Below are positions 24,381-33,331 of a stretch of DNA of 64,000 bases, piece by piece. How positions within the stretch are numbered: the first letter of the stretch is position 1; the number at the start of each line of letters is the position of its first letter. The stretch is from Marinithermus hydrothermalis DSM 14884 (lineage in GTDB: Bacteria; Deinococcota; Deinococci; Deinococcales; Marinithermaceae): positions 1,546,001-1,610,000 of the forward strand of contig NC_015387.1 of NCBI RefSeq assembly GCF_000195335.1, given 5' to 3'. The notes under the pieces are model-generated. The model was not told where the DNA came from. It was given only the letters and a program-made list of their open reading frames with translations, and ran no database searches. A program made the translations under genes and the position numbers.

Positions 24381-26288
24381 TCATTCCTTCAGGTAGCGTT
24401 CAAACCACGCCAGGATCTCCTCCAGGCGCTTCACGCGTCGGTCGGGCCGGCCCGCGCGGGAAAGTTCGTGTCCTTCCTCAGGTACGCGCAGGAAGCGGAC
24501 AGGCACGCCGCGCTCCCACAAGGCGGTAAACCAGGTCTCGCCCTGGTCCACCGGGCAGCGGTGGTCTGCTTCCGCGTGCACCACGAGCGTCGGAGCCTGG
24601 ACCCGGTGCACCAGGCGCAGCGGGCTCTTGTTCCAAAGCACCTCCGGGTCCTCCCAGGGGCTGGCCTCGAGCTGCAGCTCCGTAAAGCGCGGCCCGATGT
24701 CGGAAGCGCCCCAGAAGCTCGTCCAGTTGCAGATCGAGCGTTGCGTTACCGCTGCCTTGAAGCGCTCCGGATAGCGGGCGGTGAGCCAGTTCGTCATGTA
24801 TCCACCGTACGAACCGCCCGCGATGCCTACGCGCTCCGGATCCACGGGGAAACGCGCCAGCACCGCTTCTAAAAACCCCATGAGGTCCGCCTCGTCCACC
24901 TCTCCCCAGCGGCCCGCTAGGTCGGCGTACTCCTGGCCGTACCCGGTCGAACCCCGGGGGTTCGCGTAGGCCACCGCGATGCCGCGGGCGCGAAGGAGGT
25001 AGAACTCGAGCATGAACGCGTGTCCGTACGCGGTGTGGGGCCCGCCGTGAATGTAGAGCACGAGGGGGTGGGGGCCCGCTCCTTCCGGGAGGAGGACCCA
25101 TCCCTCGACCGTGTGCCCTTCGGGGCTCGTCCAGCGGAGCGGTTCCGGCGGAGGAAGGGTCCCGAGCGCTTCACGGTTCGGGTCAAAGAGCACCTCGTCC
25201 CCTAACGCCAGCACTGGGGGGTGCACCTGGCGTTCGCGCAGGGTGTACACCCGGTCCGCGTCTAGCGCGAAGGCCGCGATGTTCACCCCTTCAGGCGTGA
25301 GGGCGCGGGCCTCGGCGGAGGCCAGATCCAGGCGAATGAGGCGGCTGGCACCTTGAACCGTCGCGGTGAAGTAGACCGCGTCCCCTTGCGGGCTGAGGGC
25401 GAGGCGGTTCGGGTAGGCTCCGTAACGCGCGTCGCTGTTGACGGTGTTTCCGATCCACAGGTCAAGGCTTTCGGTGAGGGAACGGGCCGATCCGCCCGCC
25501 AGAGGCTGCCTGTACAGGGCGGGTTGGGTACCGCCTTTACGTTCCCATCCGTGCCCTATGAACAGCACGGCCTCCTCGTCCGGCGTGACCAGAGGGCTCA
25601 GGATCGGACCACGCCCCCCGCCGATCTCCTCCACCCGCCCCTCGCTGGGGTCCAGCCGGTAGAGCCGCGTCCGCCAACGCGCGCGTTCCCGAGCGTCTCC
25701 CGGAGCGGTGAAGACAATGAACCGCCCCGTGGGAGCCCAGGCGAGCTCCTGAACGTCCTGGGGGTGCTGGGTGAGGCGGCGCGGCGTTCGCTCCGCCTCG
25801 CTCCACAACCAGATCTGGCGTGGCGTTTCCGGAAGGAGGCCGGCCCCGTCGAACTTGAAGGGGAGGGTTTCGTACACCCGGGGCGCGTCCCGCTTGGGCG
25901 CCTCCCAGTCCCCCCGCGAAAGAAAAGCGATCCGCTTTCCGTCGGGACTGGGCCAGTACGCCTCCACCCCGGCCTTGAGGTGCGTGAGTTGTTCGGCCTC
26001 CCCGCCCCTGAGGTCCAGGCGGAACAGTTGGGGAACGTTCTTAACTCGCCTCAGGAAGTACACGTACCGCTCACCGTCGTACCGCGGGCTATAGGCTTCC
26101 TCCTGGGTGAGCAGGCGCAGGGCTCCGTCCCAAAGCGCGAGACGGCGCCGGTAGGCGGGAGGGCCATCCCCGTCTTGGTCCGGTCGGTGGATCTCGGTCA
26201 GCACGAAGAGGGGACGCCCCCCAGGGCCGAGGGTCAGATCCGATAAAAAGCGCAACCTGTACAGCACATCCGGACGGAGTTCGCTCAT
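24381..26288 (-). CDS. prolyl oligopeptidase family (S9) peptidase
   Basis: A 635-residue cytoplasmic serine peptidase of the acylaminoacyl-peptidase/dipeptidyl-peptidase type. Residues 1-380 form a beta-propeller with repeats such as WSPDGKRIAFLS-type blades (AYWPSPDGKRIAFLSRGDW), and residues 385-635 the alpha/beta-hydrolase domain with Ser in GGSYGGYM (about 486), Asp in HAEADHRCP (about 576) and His in EEGHELSR (about 608), plus IHGGPH oxyanion segment. It probably removes N-terminal residues from short peptides and therefore fits with the oligopeptide importer next door, though that is on the same strand and separated by 88 bp with a hairpin and a palindrome. ATG 26288 follows GGATGGAGGC. 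Confidence 0.92.
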   Translation of the reverse strand: MSELRPDVLYRLRFLSDLTLGPGGRPLFVLTEIHRPDQDGDGPPAYRRRLALWDGALRLLTQEEAYSPRYDGERYVYFLRRVKNVPQLFRLDLRGGEAEQLTHLKAGVEAYWPSPDGKRIAFLSRGDWEAPKRDAPRVYETLPFKFDGAGLLPETPRQIWLWSEAERTPRRLTQHPQDVQELAWAPTGRFIVFTAPGDARERARWRTRLYRLDPSEGRVEEIGGGRGPILSPLVTPDEEAVLFIGHGWERKGGTQPALYRQPLAGGSARSLTESLDLWIGNTVNSDARYGAYPNRLALSPQGDAVYFTATVQGASRLIRLDLASAEARALTPEGVNIAAFALDADRVYTLRERQVHPPVLALGDEVLFDPNREALGTLPPPEPLRWTSPEGHTVEGWVLLPEGAGPHPLVLYIHGGPHTAYGHAFMLEFYLLRARGIAVAYANPRGSTGYGQEYADLAGRWGEVDEADLMGFLEAVLARFPVDPERVGIAGGSYGGYMTNWLTARYPERFKAAVTQRSICNWTSFWGASDIGPRFTELQLEASPWEDPEVLWNKSPLRLVHRVQAPTLVVHAEADHRCPVDQGETWFTALWERGVPVRFLRVPEEGHELSRAGRPDRRVKRLEEILAWFERYLKE

Positions 26289-26301
26289 GCCTCCATCCTA
26301 C

Positions 26302-26317
26302 CTGACCCGCGGGTCAG
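26302..26317. promoter_or_regulatory. palindromic operator before S9 peptidase
   Basis: CTGACCCGCGGGTCAG, a perfect 16-bp palindrome 14-29 bp upstream of the peptidase start. The TGACC/GGTCA arms recur near other genes in this window (9516, 44281, 54315, 59859). Confidence 0.5.
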
Positions 26318-26330
26318 TCAGGAAGGGCGT

Positions 26331-26355
26331 GGGGCCACGGTGCCCCCGTGGCCCC
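26331..26355. terminator. hairpin after oppF
   Basis: GGGGCCACGG (26331-26340) pairs with CCGTGGCCCC (26346-26355) over a 5-nt loop, 22 bases past the oppF stop on the minus strand. No clear T run. Confidence 0.55.
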
Positions 26356-26376
26356 GACGCAAGACAAGCAGTGGGG

Positions 26377-27366
26377 TTAAAGGATGTCGTCGCGGATGCA
26401 GGCCTTGTAGTGCCCAGGCGAGACCTCGCGCAGCTCAGGCACCACCTCGGCGCACTCGGGGATCGCGTAGCGGCAACGGGTACGGAACACGCAGCCCGAA
26501 GGCGGGTTGATCGGGCTCGGGATATCGCCCTCGAGCACGATCCGCTCGCGTTTGATCGTGGGGTCCGGCACCGGCACCGCGGAGAGGAGGGCCTCGGTAT
26601 AGGGGTGCTTGGGGTTCCGGTACAGCTCGCGGCTGTTCGCGAGCTCCATCACCTTACCGAGGTACATCACCGCCACGCGGTCCGAGATGTACTCCACTAC
26701 GGCGAGGTCGTGCGCGATGAAGAGCAGGGTCAGCCCGAGCTGCTCCTTCAGGTCCTGGAGGAGGTTCACGACCTGCGCCTGGATCGAGACGTCCAGCGCC
26801 GAGACCGGCTCGTCCGCCACGATGAACTCGGGATCCACCGCGAGCGCCCGCGCGATGCCGATACGCTGCCGCTGCCCCCCGGAGAACTCGTGCGGGTACC
26901 GCCGCATATGGTCCGGCGACAACCCCACCATCTTCAACAGTTCCGCGACCCGCTCGGTCCGCTCGCGCGGCGAGTTATACAGGCTGTGGATCACGAGCGG
27001 CTCCGCGATGATATCCCCCACGGTCATGCGCGGGTTCAGCGAAGCAAACGGGTCCTGGAAGATGATCTGCATCTTCCGGCGGAACGGACGGAGCTTCGCC
27101 TTGGGAAGCTTGGCCACGTCCGTGCCAGCAAAACGCACCTCACCCGAGGTCGGTTCGATCAAGCGCAGGATGGTGCGCCCGACGGTGGTCTTGCCCGAGC
27201 CCGACTCCCCCACCAGGCCGAGCACCTCTCCCTTCCGCACAGTGAAGGAGACGTCGTTCACTGCCTTGACGTGCCCTACCGTCCGGGAAAGGATCCCGCC
27301 CCGGATGGGGAACCATTTTTTCAGGTTCTTGACCTCAAGCAACGGGCTGCCGTTCGCGTTTGTCAT
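26377..27366 (-). CDS. oppF: oligopeptide ABC transporter ATP-binding protein OppF
   Basis: A 329-residue ATPase of an Opp/Dpp importer. Walker [13 protein letters not shown] near 55, the long Q-loop [16 protein letters not shown] near 101, signature [14 protein letters not shown] near 163, Walker [13 protein letters not shown] near 185, and the C-terminal oligo_HPY region with cysteines ([15 protein letters not shown], about 291-307) that may bind a [4Fe-4S] cluster as in other Opp ATPases. The start overlaps the oppD stop (ATGA). Last gene of the oppABCDF set. Confidence 0.93.
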   Translation of the reverse strand: MTNANGSPLLEVKNLKKWFPIRGGILSRTVGHVKAVNDVSFTVRKGEVLGLVGESGSGKTTVGRTILRLIEPTSGEVRFAGTDVAKLPKAKLRPFRRKMQIIFQDPFASLNPRMTVGDIIAEPLVIHSLYNSPRERTERVAELLKMVGLSPDHMRRYPHEFSGGQRQRIGIARALAVDPEFIVADEPVSALDVSIQAQVVNLLQDLKEQLGLTLLFIAHDLAVVEYISDRVAVMYLGKVMELANSRELYRNPKHPYTEALLSAVPVPDPTIKRERIVLEGDIPSPINPPSGCVFRTRCRYAIPECAEVVPELREVSPGHYKACIRDDIL

Positions 27367-28391
27367 CGTACGACTTCCTCCTGAATCTCACGCCAACGCA
27401 CGCAGCGTACCATATGCCCGTCACCCGCGTCCTCCAGCGGGGGGATCTCGGTGTTGCACCGGCCGTCCACCATGTACTTGCACCGCGGGTGGAACGCGCA
27501 ACCCGGCGGCATAAAGAGTGGGTTCGGCACGTTCCCCGGGATCGCCTCGAGGCGCTGTTTGTGCTCCGAAGCGAGGTCCAGGCGCGGCACGGAGTTCAAC
27601 AGGCCCATCGTGTACGGCATCAGGGGGCGCTTGAAGATCGAGACGACATCCGCCTCCTCCACCGCGCGGCCGGAGTACATCACCACCACGCGGTCCGCCA
27701 TCTCCGCCACCACACCGAGGTTGTGCGTGATGAACAGGATGGACATACCGATCTCTTCCTGGAGCTTCTTCATTAGCTCCAGGATCTGCGCCTGGATGGT
27801 CACGTCCAACGCTGTGGTCGGCTCGTCCGCGATCAAGAGGCTAGGGTTACACGAGAGGGCCATCGCGATCATCACGCGCTGGCGCATCCCGCCGGACATC
27901 TGGTGGGGGTAGTTCGAAAGGCGTTTCTTCGGCTCGGGAATTCCCACGAGGTCCAGCATCTCCGCGGCCAGTTCCAGGGCTTCCTTCTTGGTCTTCCCCT
28001 GGTGGAGCATGATAGCCTCCGCGATCTGATCCCCCACGGTGTACACGGGGTTCAAGGAGGTCATCGGCTCCTGGAAGATCATCGCGATGTCGTTGCCCCG
28101 GATCCGGCGCATCTCCGCCTCGGATAGCTTGGTCAGGTCCTTGACCTGCCCGTCCTTACCCCGGAACAAGATCTCCCCACCGACGATCTTTCCCGGCGGG
28201 TACGGGATGAGCCGCATGATGGAGAGCGAGGTCACGGACTTTCCCGAGCCCGACTCCCCCACGACCGCCAGCGTCTCCCCCTTGTCGATGTGGAACGAAA
28301 CCCCATCGACGGCCTTAACGACCCCCTCGTCGGTGTAGAAGTGCACCTTCAGGTCGCGTACCTCGAGCAAGCGTTTTTCGTCCATTTCCAT
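27363..28391 (-). CDS. oppD: oligopeptide ABC transporter ATP-binding protein OppD
   Basis: A 342-residue ATPase partner of OppF. Walker [13 protein letters not shown] near 46, Q-loop [16 protein letters not shown], signature [15 protein letters not shown] near 160, Walker [13 protein letters not shown] near 182, and an oligo_HPY tail with cysteines ([15 protein letters not shown], about 300-314). The ATG at 28391 follows AAGGAG by five bases. It is 17 nt from oppC. Together with OppF it should energise import of peptides bound by OppA. Confidence 0.93.
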   Translation of the reverse strand: MEMDEKRLLEVRDLKVHFYTDEGVVKAVDGVSFHIDKGETLAVVGESGSGKSVTSLSIMRLIPYPPGKIVGGEILFRGKDGQVKDLTKLSEAEMRRIRGNDIAMIFQEPMTSLNPVYTVGDQIAEAIMLHQGKTKKEALELAAEMLDLVGIPEPKKRLSNYPHQMSGGMRQRVMIAMALSCNPSLLIADEPTTALDVTIQAQILELMKKLQEEIGMSILFITHNLGVVAEMADRVVVMYSGRAVEEADVVSIFKRPLMPYTMGLLNSVPRLDLASEHKQRLEAIPGNVPNPLFMPPGCAFHPRCKYMVDGRCNTEIPPLEDAGDGHMVRCVRWREIQEEVVR

Positions 28392-28407
28392 GCGCGCTCC
28401 TTACAGC

Positions 28408-29814
28408 TTAGCGTTTCGCACGTGGATCCAAGGCGTCCCGCAGGCCGTCACCTAGAAAGTTATACGCCAAAATGCTCACGAAAATAAAGAACCCCGGCAA
28501 CAGCAGCCACGGCCGCGTATTGATCGCCGCGATCCCCTCGGCTTGCGCCTTGGAGAGGAGCAGCCCCCAGGACGAGGCAGGCTCCTGGATTCCAAGCCCC
28601 AGGAAGGAGAGCGCGGACTCTCCCAGGATGAAGCCCGGAATCGCCAAGGTCATCACCACGATCAGGTACGTGAAGGTCCCCGGTAGGATATGGCGGATCA
28701 GCACGCGTGCCTCGGAGGCCCCGAGCGCTGTCGCGGCCTGCGCGTACTCCATCTCGCGCAACTGCAACACCATGCTCCGGATCGTGCGCGCCAACCCTCC
28801 CCACCCCACGAAGGACAGGATCGTGATCACCAGGTAGAACGTAAAGACCGGGGGTAGGTTCAACGCGCGCATCACCCCCGCCAGGGAGATCAGGAGGTAC
28901 AGGCCGGGAATCGCCGCGAGGACCTCGGTCGTGCGCATGATCACGTCGTCCAGGTCCACCCGCAAGCTGCCAAAAAGGAGCGCCCACACGATCCACAGGA
29001 TGGCGCCCCCACCGATCACCGTAGCGATCCAGCGCTCCAGCCCCGCGGAGACCTGCCAAAACCCGGCGAGGGTCACGGCGAGCACCGCGATCGCCCCGCC
29101 CCAGAACAGGATCTGGAGCAGCAAGGTTACCCCGAAGAGCCACGGGCGGCCGTTCTCCAAGCTCTCCAACCACCCCTTCCTGAACGACGGGTGGAAGAAA
29201 CCGCGGATGGCGTATAACGGCCTCCCGGCGTATAGGCCCGCTAACCCCCCGAAGAACACGCCGAGCACCAGGGCTAGGATCGTGGCGAAGATCCCAACGG
29301 TCAGGCTGACCCGCGCCCCGAACCAGATGCGACTGAACAGGTCGCGCCCGAAATCGTCAGAGCCCCAAAGGAAGATCTGTGCCTTCTCCTCGGTCACCCA
29401 AGGCCCGCCGAACAGGTGGAGGTCCATGGGGATCAACCCGAGGAACTTGTACTCGTACCCCCGCACGAAGAAGTAGATGGGGTACTTCTCGCTGCAGTCC
29501 TCCTTAAAAACGAGCTTAAAGGTCCTAAGGTCCCGGGTGCGCGTGACCTTACACACGTACGGGCGGGTTAGCCGGCCGTCCTCGGTACGCCAGTGAATCG
29601 GTGTGGGAGGCGCGAACTGCATCTTCCGGAAGCTTTTCACCTCCGGGTACGGCGCGATAAAGTCCGCGAACAGCGCCCCTAGGTACAAGAAGAGCAGCAC
29701 CCAACCCCCAAGGCGCGCCAGGGGGTGGCGGCGGAACCGGATCCAAGCCATCTGCCAAAAGCTCCGGCTCTCCTCCCCAAGACCTTCACGAAGATGGGTG
29801 TTTACCTCCGCCAT
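28408..29814 (-). CDS. oppC: oligopeptide ABC transporter permease OppC, extended
   Basis: A 468-residue permease, longer than the usual 290-350 residues. After the first helix (about 32-52) there is a periplasmic region of about 90 residues; then permease helices begin at about 155. Between GVFFGGLAGLYAG (about 183-195) and the coupling region DDVIMRTTEVLAAIPGLY (about 288-305) lie about 90 residues with two extra predicted helices not present in typical OppC. The EAA loop MEYAQAATALGASEARVLIRHILPG (about 352 onward; only start quoted as MEYAQAATALGASEA) marks the ATPase contact. ATG 29814 follows GGAGGGGG. Confidence 0.9.
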   Translation of the reverse strand: MAEVNTHLREGLGEESRSFWQMAWIRFRRHPLARLGGWVLLFLYLGALFADFIAPYPEVKSFRKMQFAPPTPIHWRTEDGRLTRPYVCKVTRTRDLRTFKLVFKEDCSEKYPIYFFVRGYEYKFLGLIPMDLHLFGGPWVTEEKAQIFLWGSDDFGRDLFSRIWFGARVSLTVGIFATILALVLGVFFGGLAGLYAGRPLYAIRGFFHPSFRKGWLESLENGRPWLFGVTLLLQILFWGGAIAVLAVTLAGFWQVSAGLERWIATVIGGGAILWIVWALLFGSLRVDLDDVIMRTTEVLAAIPGLYLLISLAGVMRALNLPPVFTFYLVITILSFVGWGGLARTIRSMVLQLREMEYAQAATALGASEARVLIRHILPGTFTYLIVVMTLAIPGFILGESALSFLGLGIQEPASSWGLLLSKAQAEGIAAINTRPWLLLPGFFIFVSILAYNFLGDGLRDALDPRAKR

Positions 29815-29822
29815 ACCCCCTC

Positions 29823-30821
29823 CTAGCTATACCGGATCCTGGGATCCACCCAGGCCAAAAGCAAGTCGGAAAGCAGGTTCCCCAACATCAACAGGATGCT
29901 GCTGATCGCGATCAAGCCCATGATGACGTACTGGTCAATGCTAAACAACGCCTCGAGCAGCATCGGCGTGAGCCCCGGCCAGGCCATCACCACCTCGACC
30001 AGCCCCGCCCCGCCGATCAGGTCCGGAAGCAGGAAACCGATCTGCGCGACCAGGGGGATGATCGCGTTCCGCAGAGTGTGCTTATAGATCACCACCCGTT
30101 CCGAGAGGCCCTTGGCCCGCGCGGTGCGCACGTAGTCTTGGCTTAGGGTCTCGAGCATCTGGCCGCGCATCACGCGCACCAGCCCAGCCATACCCGCTGT
30201 GGCCGCCACGATCACCGGAGGAATGGCGTGCCAAAGGATGTCCAGCCACTGCCGCCACTTGGGGGCCTCAAAGAAATCCACCCCCCCGATCATCTGAGAG
30301 CGCATCCCACCGATCGGTAGGATCTGACTCCCGGAAACGTCCTGCAGCCACAGCGCGAAGTACAACATGAGGAGGGCAAAAAAGAAGTTCGGGACGGCCA
30401 GACCGAAAAACGCCAGGAAGGTGAGCACCCGATCCCCCAGCGAGTACTGGCGCAACGCGGAGTAGATCCCCACGGGGATCGAGACCGCGTAAATGAGGAT
30501 CACGGACAGGACGACCAGGACCATGGAGTTCAGGATGCGGGGCTTCAGGACCGTCCACACGTCCGTCTGGTACGAGAGCGAAACCCCCAGGTACCCCTTC
30601 ATGAGGCCCGAGAGCCACTTCGCGTACTGCACGGTGAAGGGCTGGTCCAGGCCGAACTGCGCGCGTAACTGCGCGATCTGCTCGCGCTCGTAGGAGGGGT
30701 CGAGCTCGAGACGGGTGACGAAGTCCCCCGGGGCCAGTTGGATCACGAGAAACGCCAAAAACGTTGCCCCGAAGAAGGTTGGGATCAACTGTAGCAAACG
30801 CCGTACCAGGTACGCTGCCAT
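29823..30821 (-). CDS. oppB: oligopeptide ABC transporter permease OppB
   Basis: A 332-residue integral membrane permease with six helices, pairing with OppC. The N-terminus AAYLVRRLLQLIPTFFGATF and the QLAPGD segment are typical of OppB/DppB; the EAA loop near 217-240 contains DYVRTARAKGLSERVV and the C-terminus YVIMGLIAISSILLMLGNLL is also characteristic. ATG 30821 follows GGTGAGGCG; an upstream in-frame start at 30851 lies within the long palindrome that separates oppA and oppB and is rejected. Eight bases separate its stop from the oppC start. Confidence 0.93.
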   Translation of the reverse strand: MAAYLVRRLLQLIPTFFGATFLAFLVIQLAPGDFVTRLELDPSYEREQIAQLRAQFGLDQPFTVQYAKWLSGLMKGYLGVSLSYQTDVWTVLKPRILNSMVLVVLSVILIYAVSIPVGIYSALRQYSLGDRVLTFLAFFGLAVPNFFFALLMLYFALWLQDVSGSQILPIGGMRSQMIGGVDFFEAPKWRQWLDILWHAIPPVIVAATAGMAGLVRVMRGQMLETLSQDYVRTARAKGLSERVVIYKHTLRNAIIPLVAQIGFLLPDLIGGAGLVEVVMAWPGLTPMLLEALFSIDQYVIMGLIAISSILLMLGNLLSDLLLAWVDPRIRYS

Positions 30822-30835
30822 CGCCTCACCATAGC

Positions 30836-30867
30836 ACGAGGGGAAGGCCATATGGCCTTCCCCTCGT
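30836..30867. terminator. 32-bp perfect palindrome between oppA and oppB
   Basis: ACGAGGGGAAGGCCAT and ATGGCCTTCCCCTCGT are complementary without a spacer, centred 9-40 nt after the oppA stop on the minus strand. The stem should protect oppA mRNA and reduce read-through into oppB, giving more binding protein than permease, as is common in Opp operons. No T run, so full termination is unlikely. Confidence 0.75.
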
Positions 30868-30876
30868 TGTTTCGCG

Positions 30877-32583
30877 TTACTGATCGATGAAGACGGTCTC
30901 GATGTAGGGGAACTGACCCACGAAGCTGTTCAGGTCCTCCTCACCGAACACGCCGCCCAAGCGCTTCAGCCGCGCGGGGTTGTACGCACCGGCCACCGTG
31001 TAGATGAGGGGCAGGTTCTCCGCCACCACCTTCTGGAACTGCACGTAGATCTCACGGCGCTTCTCCTGATCGAGGGTGGTCGCGCCTTGCTTCATGAGCT
31101 TGTCGATCAGGATCTCGAAGCTCTCGAACTCGGGGCCGTAGTTCCACATGTGCAGCGCCCCGTCAAGTTCCCAGACGTTGCGGCTAAAGGCCGGTTCGAT
31201 ACCGTCCGTCAGACCAACCAGGATCGCGTCGAAGTCGCGGGTGTTCAGGATCTTGCGCACCAGCTCATTGAAGTCGATCGGCGTGAAGTTGACCTTGACC
31301 CCGATCGCGCGGGCGTCCTCGGCGAAGATCTGCGCGATCTTCTCGCGAACGTTGTTCCCTTGGTTGGTGAAGAGGGTGAACTCGAGCACCCGGCCCGAAG
31401 CGTCCACGAGCCAGCCGTCCTCGTTCTTGGTGCGGAAGCCGATCTCGGCGAGCAGCTCGGCGGCCCGCTCGGGGTTGAACTCGAACTTCGGCACGTCGTC
31501 GGTGAAGAACTGCTTCGCGGGGATGGAGATGGGGCTCCACTGCGGCTGGCCCAGCCCGCCCAGGGCGAGTTCGATCATGGACTCCTTGTCCATCAGGTGG
31601 GCCATGGCCTGGCGGAACTTCTTGTTCCGGAAGAGCTGGGCCTTCCAGGGATCCTCGTTGTTCCAGTTGAAGAAGATGAAGTTGGTGCCGAAGTTCACGT
31701 CCGCGTTGGGGAAGATCTCGGCGTCGAGGCGGCCGGAATCGATCCGCTCGATGATCTGCGCGACCTGGTCCGCGTCCGAGGCGGTGTAGATGTCCGTCTC
31801 GCCTGCGAGGAACTTCGCGAGGCTCGCGTTCAGGTCAGGCACCACCGTGAAGATGTAGCGGTCCAGATACGGCACCGCCCGCCCCTCCGGGTCCACGCCC
31901 CAGTAGTTGGGGTTGCGCTTCAGGACGATACGCTCACCCGGAACGAACTGCTCGAGCATGAACGGACCGCCGGAAACGATCTCGGAGGGATCCGTGCCCA
32001 CATCCCACAGCTCGGTCACCCGGCCTTCCTTGTAGGCGGGCTCGAAGATGTGCTTGGGCACGATCGACCAGCCCTGGAGCAAGGCCGGAGCGAAGGGCTT
32101 GGGGAAGTCGGCCTGGACGGTGTAGTCGTCGATCTTGGTCCAGATGACCGGCGAGCCGTCGATGAAGAAGCTCGAGCGGGAGTTGGAGTTCACCTCCTCG
32201 TCGGCGTGCACTTGGGCGCTGAAGATCACGTCGTCCGCGGTGATCGGGGTGCCGTCGGACCACTTGGCGTCCTTACGGAGGCGGAAGACGATGGTCAGGC
32301 CGTTGTTCTTAACCTCGAAGGACTCGGCCAGCATCCCGTCAGGCTCGATGGTGTAGGGGTTGTAGCCCGTGAGCGAGGGGAGGAAGAGGTCGATGACGTT
32401 CGTCGAGGACGTTTCCTTGGCCACAAAGGGGTTGAAGGTTTTGGGATCCGAGATCGAGTTGACCCGGAAGTCGCCCCCCATCTTGGGGGTCGCGTCCGGG
32501 TCCGGACCCTGGAACACTTTCGGCTGCGCGAGCGCCGCGCCACCCAAGGCGAGTGCAGCCAGCAAGAGTACCGTCTTTTTCAT
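30877..32583 (-). CDS. oppA: oligopeptide ABC transporter substrate-binding protein OppA
   Basis: A 568-residue periplasmic solute-binding protein of family SBP_bac_5. Signal peptide about 1-19 (KKTVLLLAALALGGAALAQ) with an Ala-Leu-Ala site and no lipobox cysteine, so it should be soluble in the periplasm. Motifs include FNPFVAKETSSTNVIDLFLP, FRLRKDAKWSDGTPITADDV and DLNASLAKFLAGETDIY, typical of Opp/Dpp binding proteins. ATG 32583 follows GAGGAGGGC; a start at 32601 is less well placed. It has its own strong promoter about 115 nt upstream. Confidence 0.94.
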   Translation of the reverse strand: MKKTVLLLAALALGGAALAQPKVFQGPDPDATPKMGGDFRVNSISDPKTFNPFVAKETSSTNVIDLFLPSLTGYNPYTIEPDGMLAESFEVKNNGLTIVFRLRKDAKWSDGTPITADDVIFSAQVHADEEVNSNSRSSFFIDGSPVIWTKIDDYTVQADFPKPFAPALLQGWSIVPKHIFEPAYKEGRVTELWDVGTDPSEIVSGGPFMLEQFVPGERIVLKRNPNYWGVDPEGRAVPYLDRYIFTVVPDLNASLAKFLAGETDIYTASDADQVAQIIERIDSGRLDAEIFPNADVNFGTNFIFFNWNNEDPWKAQLFRNKKFRQAMAHLMDKESMIELALGGLGQPQWSPISIPAKQFFTDDVPKFEFNPERAAELLAEIGFRTKNEDGWLVDASGRVLEFTLFTNQGNNVREKIAQIFAEDARAIGVKVNFTPIDFNELVRKILNTRDFDAILVGLTDGIEPAFSRNVWELDGALHMWNYGPEFESFEILIDKLMKQGATTLDQEKRREIYVQFQKVVAENLPLIYTVAGAYNPARLKRLGGVFGEEDLNSFVGQFPYIETVFIDQ

Positions 32584-32696
32584 GTTGCGTGCCCTCCTCA
32601 TAACGCGTTAGTGTGCGTGCCCAAACCAAGGGTACAGGCCAGCCAGCGCGTGCCACGTAGCGCACCGCACCTCTTCCCCGGTTTGGACTCACTGCT

Positions 32697-32725
32697 AAGT
32701 TACCGATGATTGCCTTTAATGTCAA
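32697..32725 (-). promoter_or_regulatory. promoter of oppABCDF
   Basis: On the minus strand TTGACA (32725-32720), a 17-bp spacer and TAACTT (32702-32697), giving a leader of about 105 nt before oppA. A second AT-rich box CATAAT lies just upstream. The rest of the 32584-32773 leader shows no clear structure. Confidence 0.75.
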
Positions 32726-32773
32726 GCGATTATGCCGGGTTCAACAGAGGACCTCGCCGTGCATCCAGAGCAA

Positions 32774-32801
32774 GGCCGGGGGCGCCGCGGCGCCCCCGGC
32801 C
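32774..32801 (-). terminator. 28-bp palindrome after secG
   Basis: GGCCGGGGGCGCCG and CGGCGCCCCCGGCC form a perfect palindrome 16 bases after the secG stop on the minus strand. Terminator-like, but followed by only a short T-containing stretch (TTGCTCTGG). Confidence 0.65.
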
Positions 32802-32816
32802 CTCATCTCTCCCGGG

Positions 32817-33044
32817 TTAGCGGGGCAATAAACCGATGAGCAAGGCCAACACAGCGAAGGCCGCGCCCATCCAGACCGTGAGCCGGTACATCCCCCCGGT
32901 CACCCCGCGCGCCGCAAACAGGTCCGTCTGCCCCCCGAGCAGGTCTCCCCCGCCCGTCTTGGGTTCCTGCGCCAGCACCAGCGCCACCAGCCCAATCGCG
33001 ATACCCAGGTAAACCAGAATCAGCAGCACGTACAGGATGTCCAT
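32817..33044 (-). CDS. secG: preprotein translocase subunit SecG
   Basis: A 75-residue membrane protein with two helices (about 4-24 and 52-73) joined by the loop QEPKTGGGDLLGGQTDLFAARG, which is the conserved SecG loop (the GGG..LGG..DLF pattern). It assists the SecYE channel in protein export. ATG 33044 follows GGGGAGGAACA. It lies between the tRNA-Leu terminator and the oppA promoter and is likely monocistronic; a TTGACG and TTTATG pair overlapping the tRNA terminator may be its promoter. Confidence 0.92.
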   Translation of the reverse strand: MDILYVLLILVYLGIAIGLVALVLAQEPKTGGGDLLGGQTDLFAARGVTGGMYRLTVWMGAAFAVLALLIGLLPR

Positions 33045-33140
33045 TATTGTTCCTCCCCTATCGCGTCCTACTGGACGCTCCGCGCACCAACCAGGACTTT
33101 ACCACGGGGCCCCACCCCGCACAACCGACTCCCTTCCCAT

Positions 33141-33180
33141 AAAACGGCGCGCCCCGACCGCGTCAAGCTCAGGGCGCGCA
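33141..33180 (-). terminator. terminator of tRNA-Leu
   Basis: On the minus strand GCGCGCCC (33179-33172) pairs with GGGCGCGC (33154-33147) across a 17-nt loop, then CCGTTTT. Begins ten bases past the tRNA end. Confidence 0.65.
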
Positions 33181-33188
33181 CCTAGTCC

Positions 33189-33275
33189 TGGTGCCGGGAG
33201 AGGGACTCGAACCCTCACGGCCTTGCGGCCAGCAGATTTTGAGTCTGCCGCGTCTACCAATTCCGCCATCCCGGC
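33189..33275 (-). tRNA. tRNA-Leu (CAA)
   Basis: A complete 87-nt class II tRNA: acceptor GCCGGGA/TCCCGGC, discriminator A, encoded CCA, anticodon loop CTCAAAA (anticodon CAA) on GCAGA/TCTGC, a long variable arm (GGCCGCAAGGCC) and T-arm GGGTTCGAGTCCC. Anticodon and long arm fit leucine (TTG codons). Confidence 0.97.
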
Positions 33276-33301
33276 GGGAAGGCGGGCGAACCGCGCCCTC
33301 T

Positions 33302-33331
33302 ACTATAGGGCGGACCCCCGCCAGGCGTCAA
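33302..33331 (-). promoter_or_regulatory. promoter of tRNA-Leu
   Basis: TTGACG (33331-33326) and TATAGT (33307-33302) with an 18-bp spacer, 26 nt before the tRNA. Same -35 and spacer as the tRNA-Asp promoter. The purD TGA stop is formed inside the -35 box. Confidence 0.8.

Noticed and set aside
31087-32709. 540-codon frame opposite oppA
   Set aside because: Low-complexity shadow of the oppA codons with no recognisable domain; oppA has signal peptide and SBP motifs.
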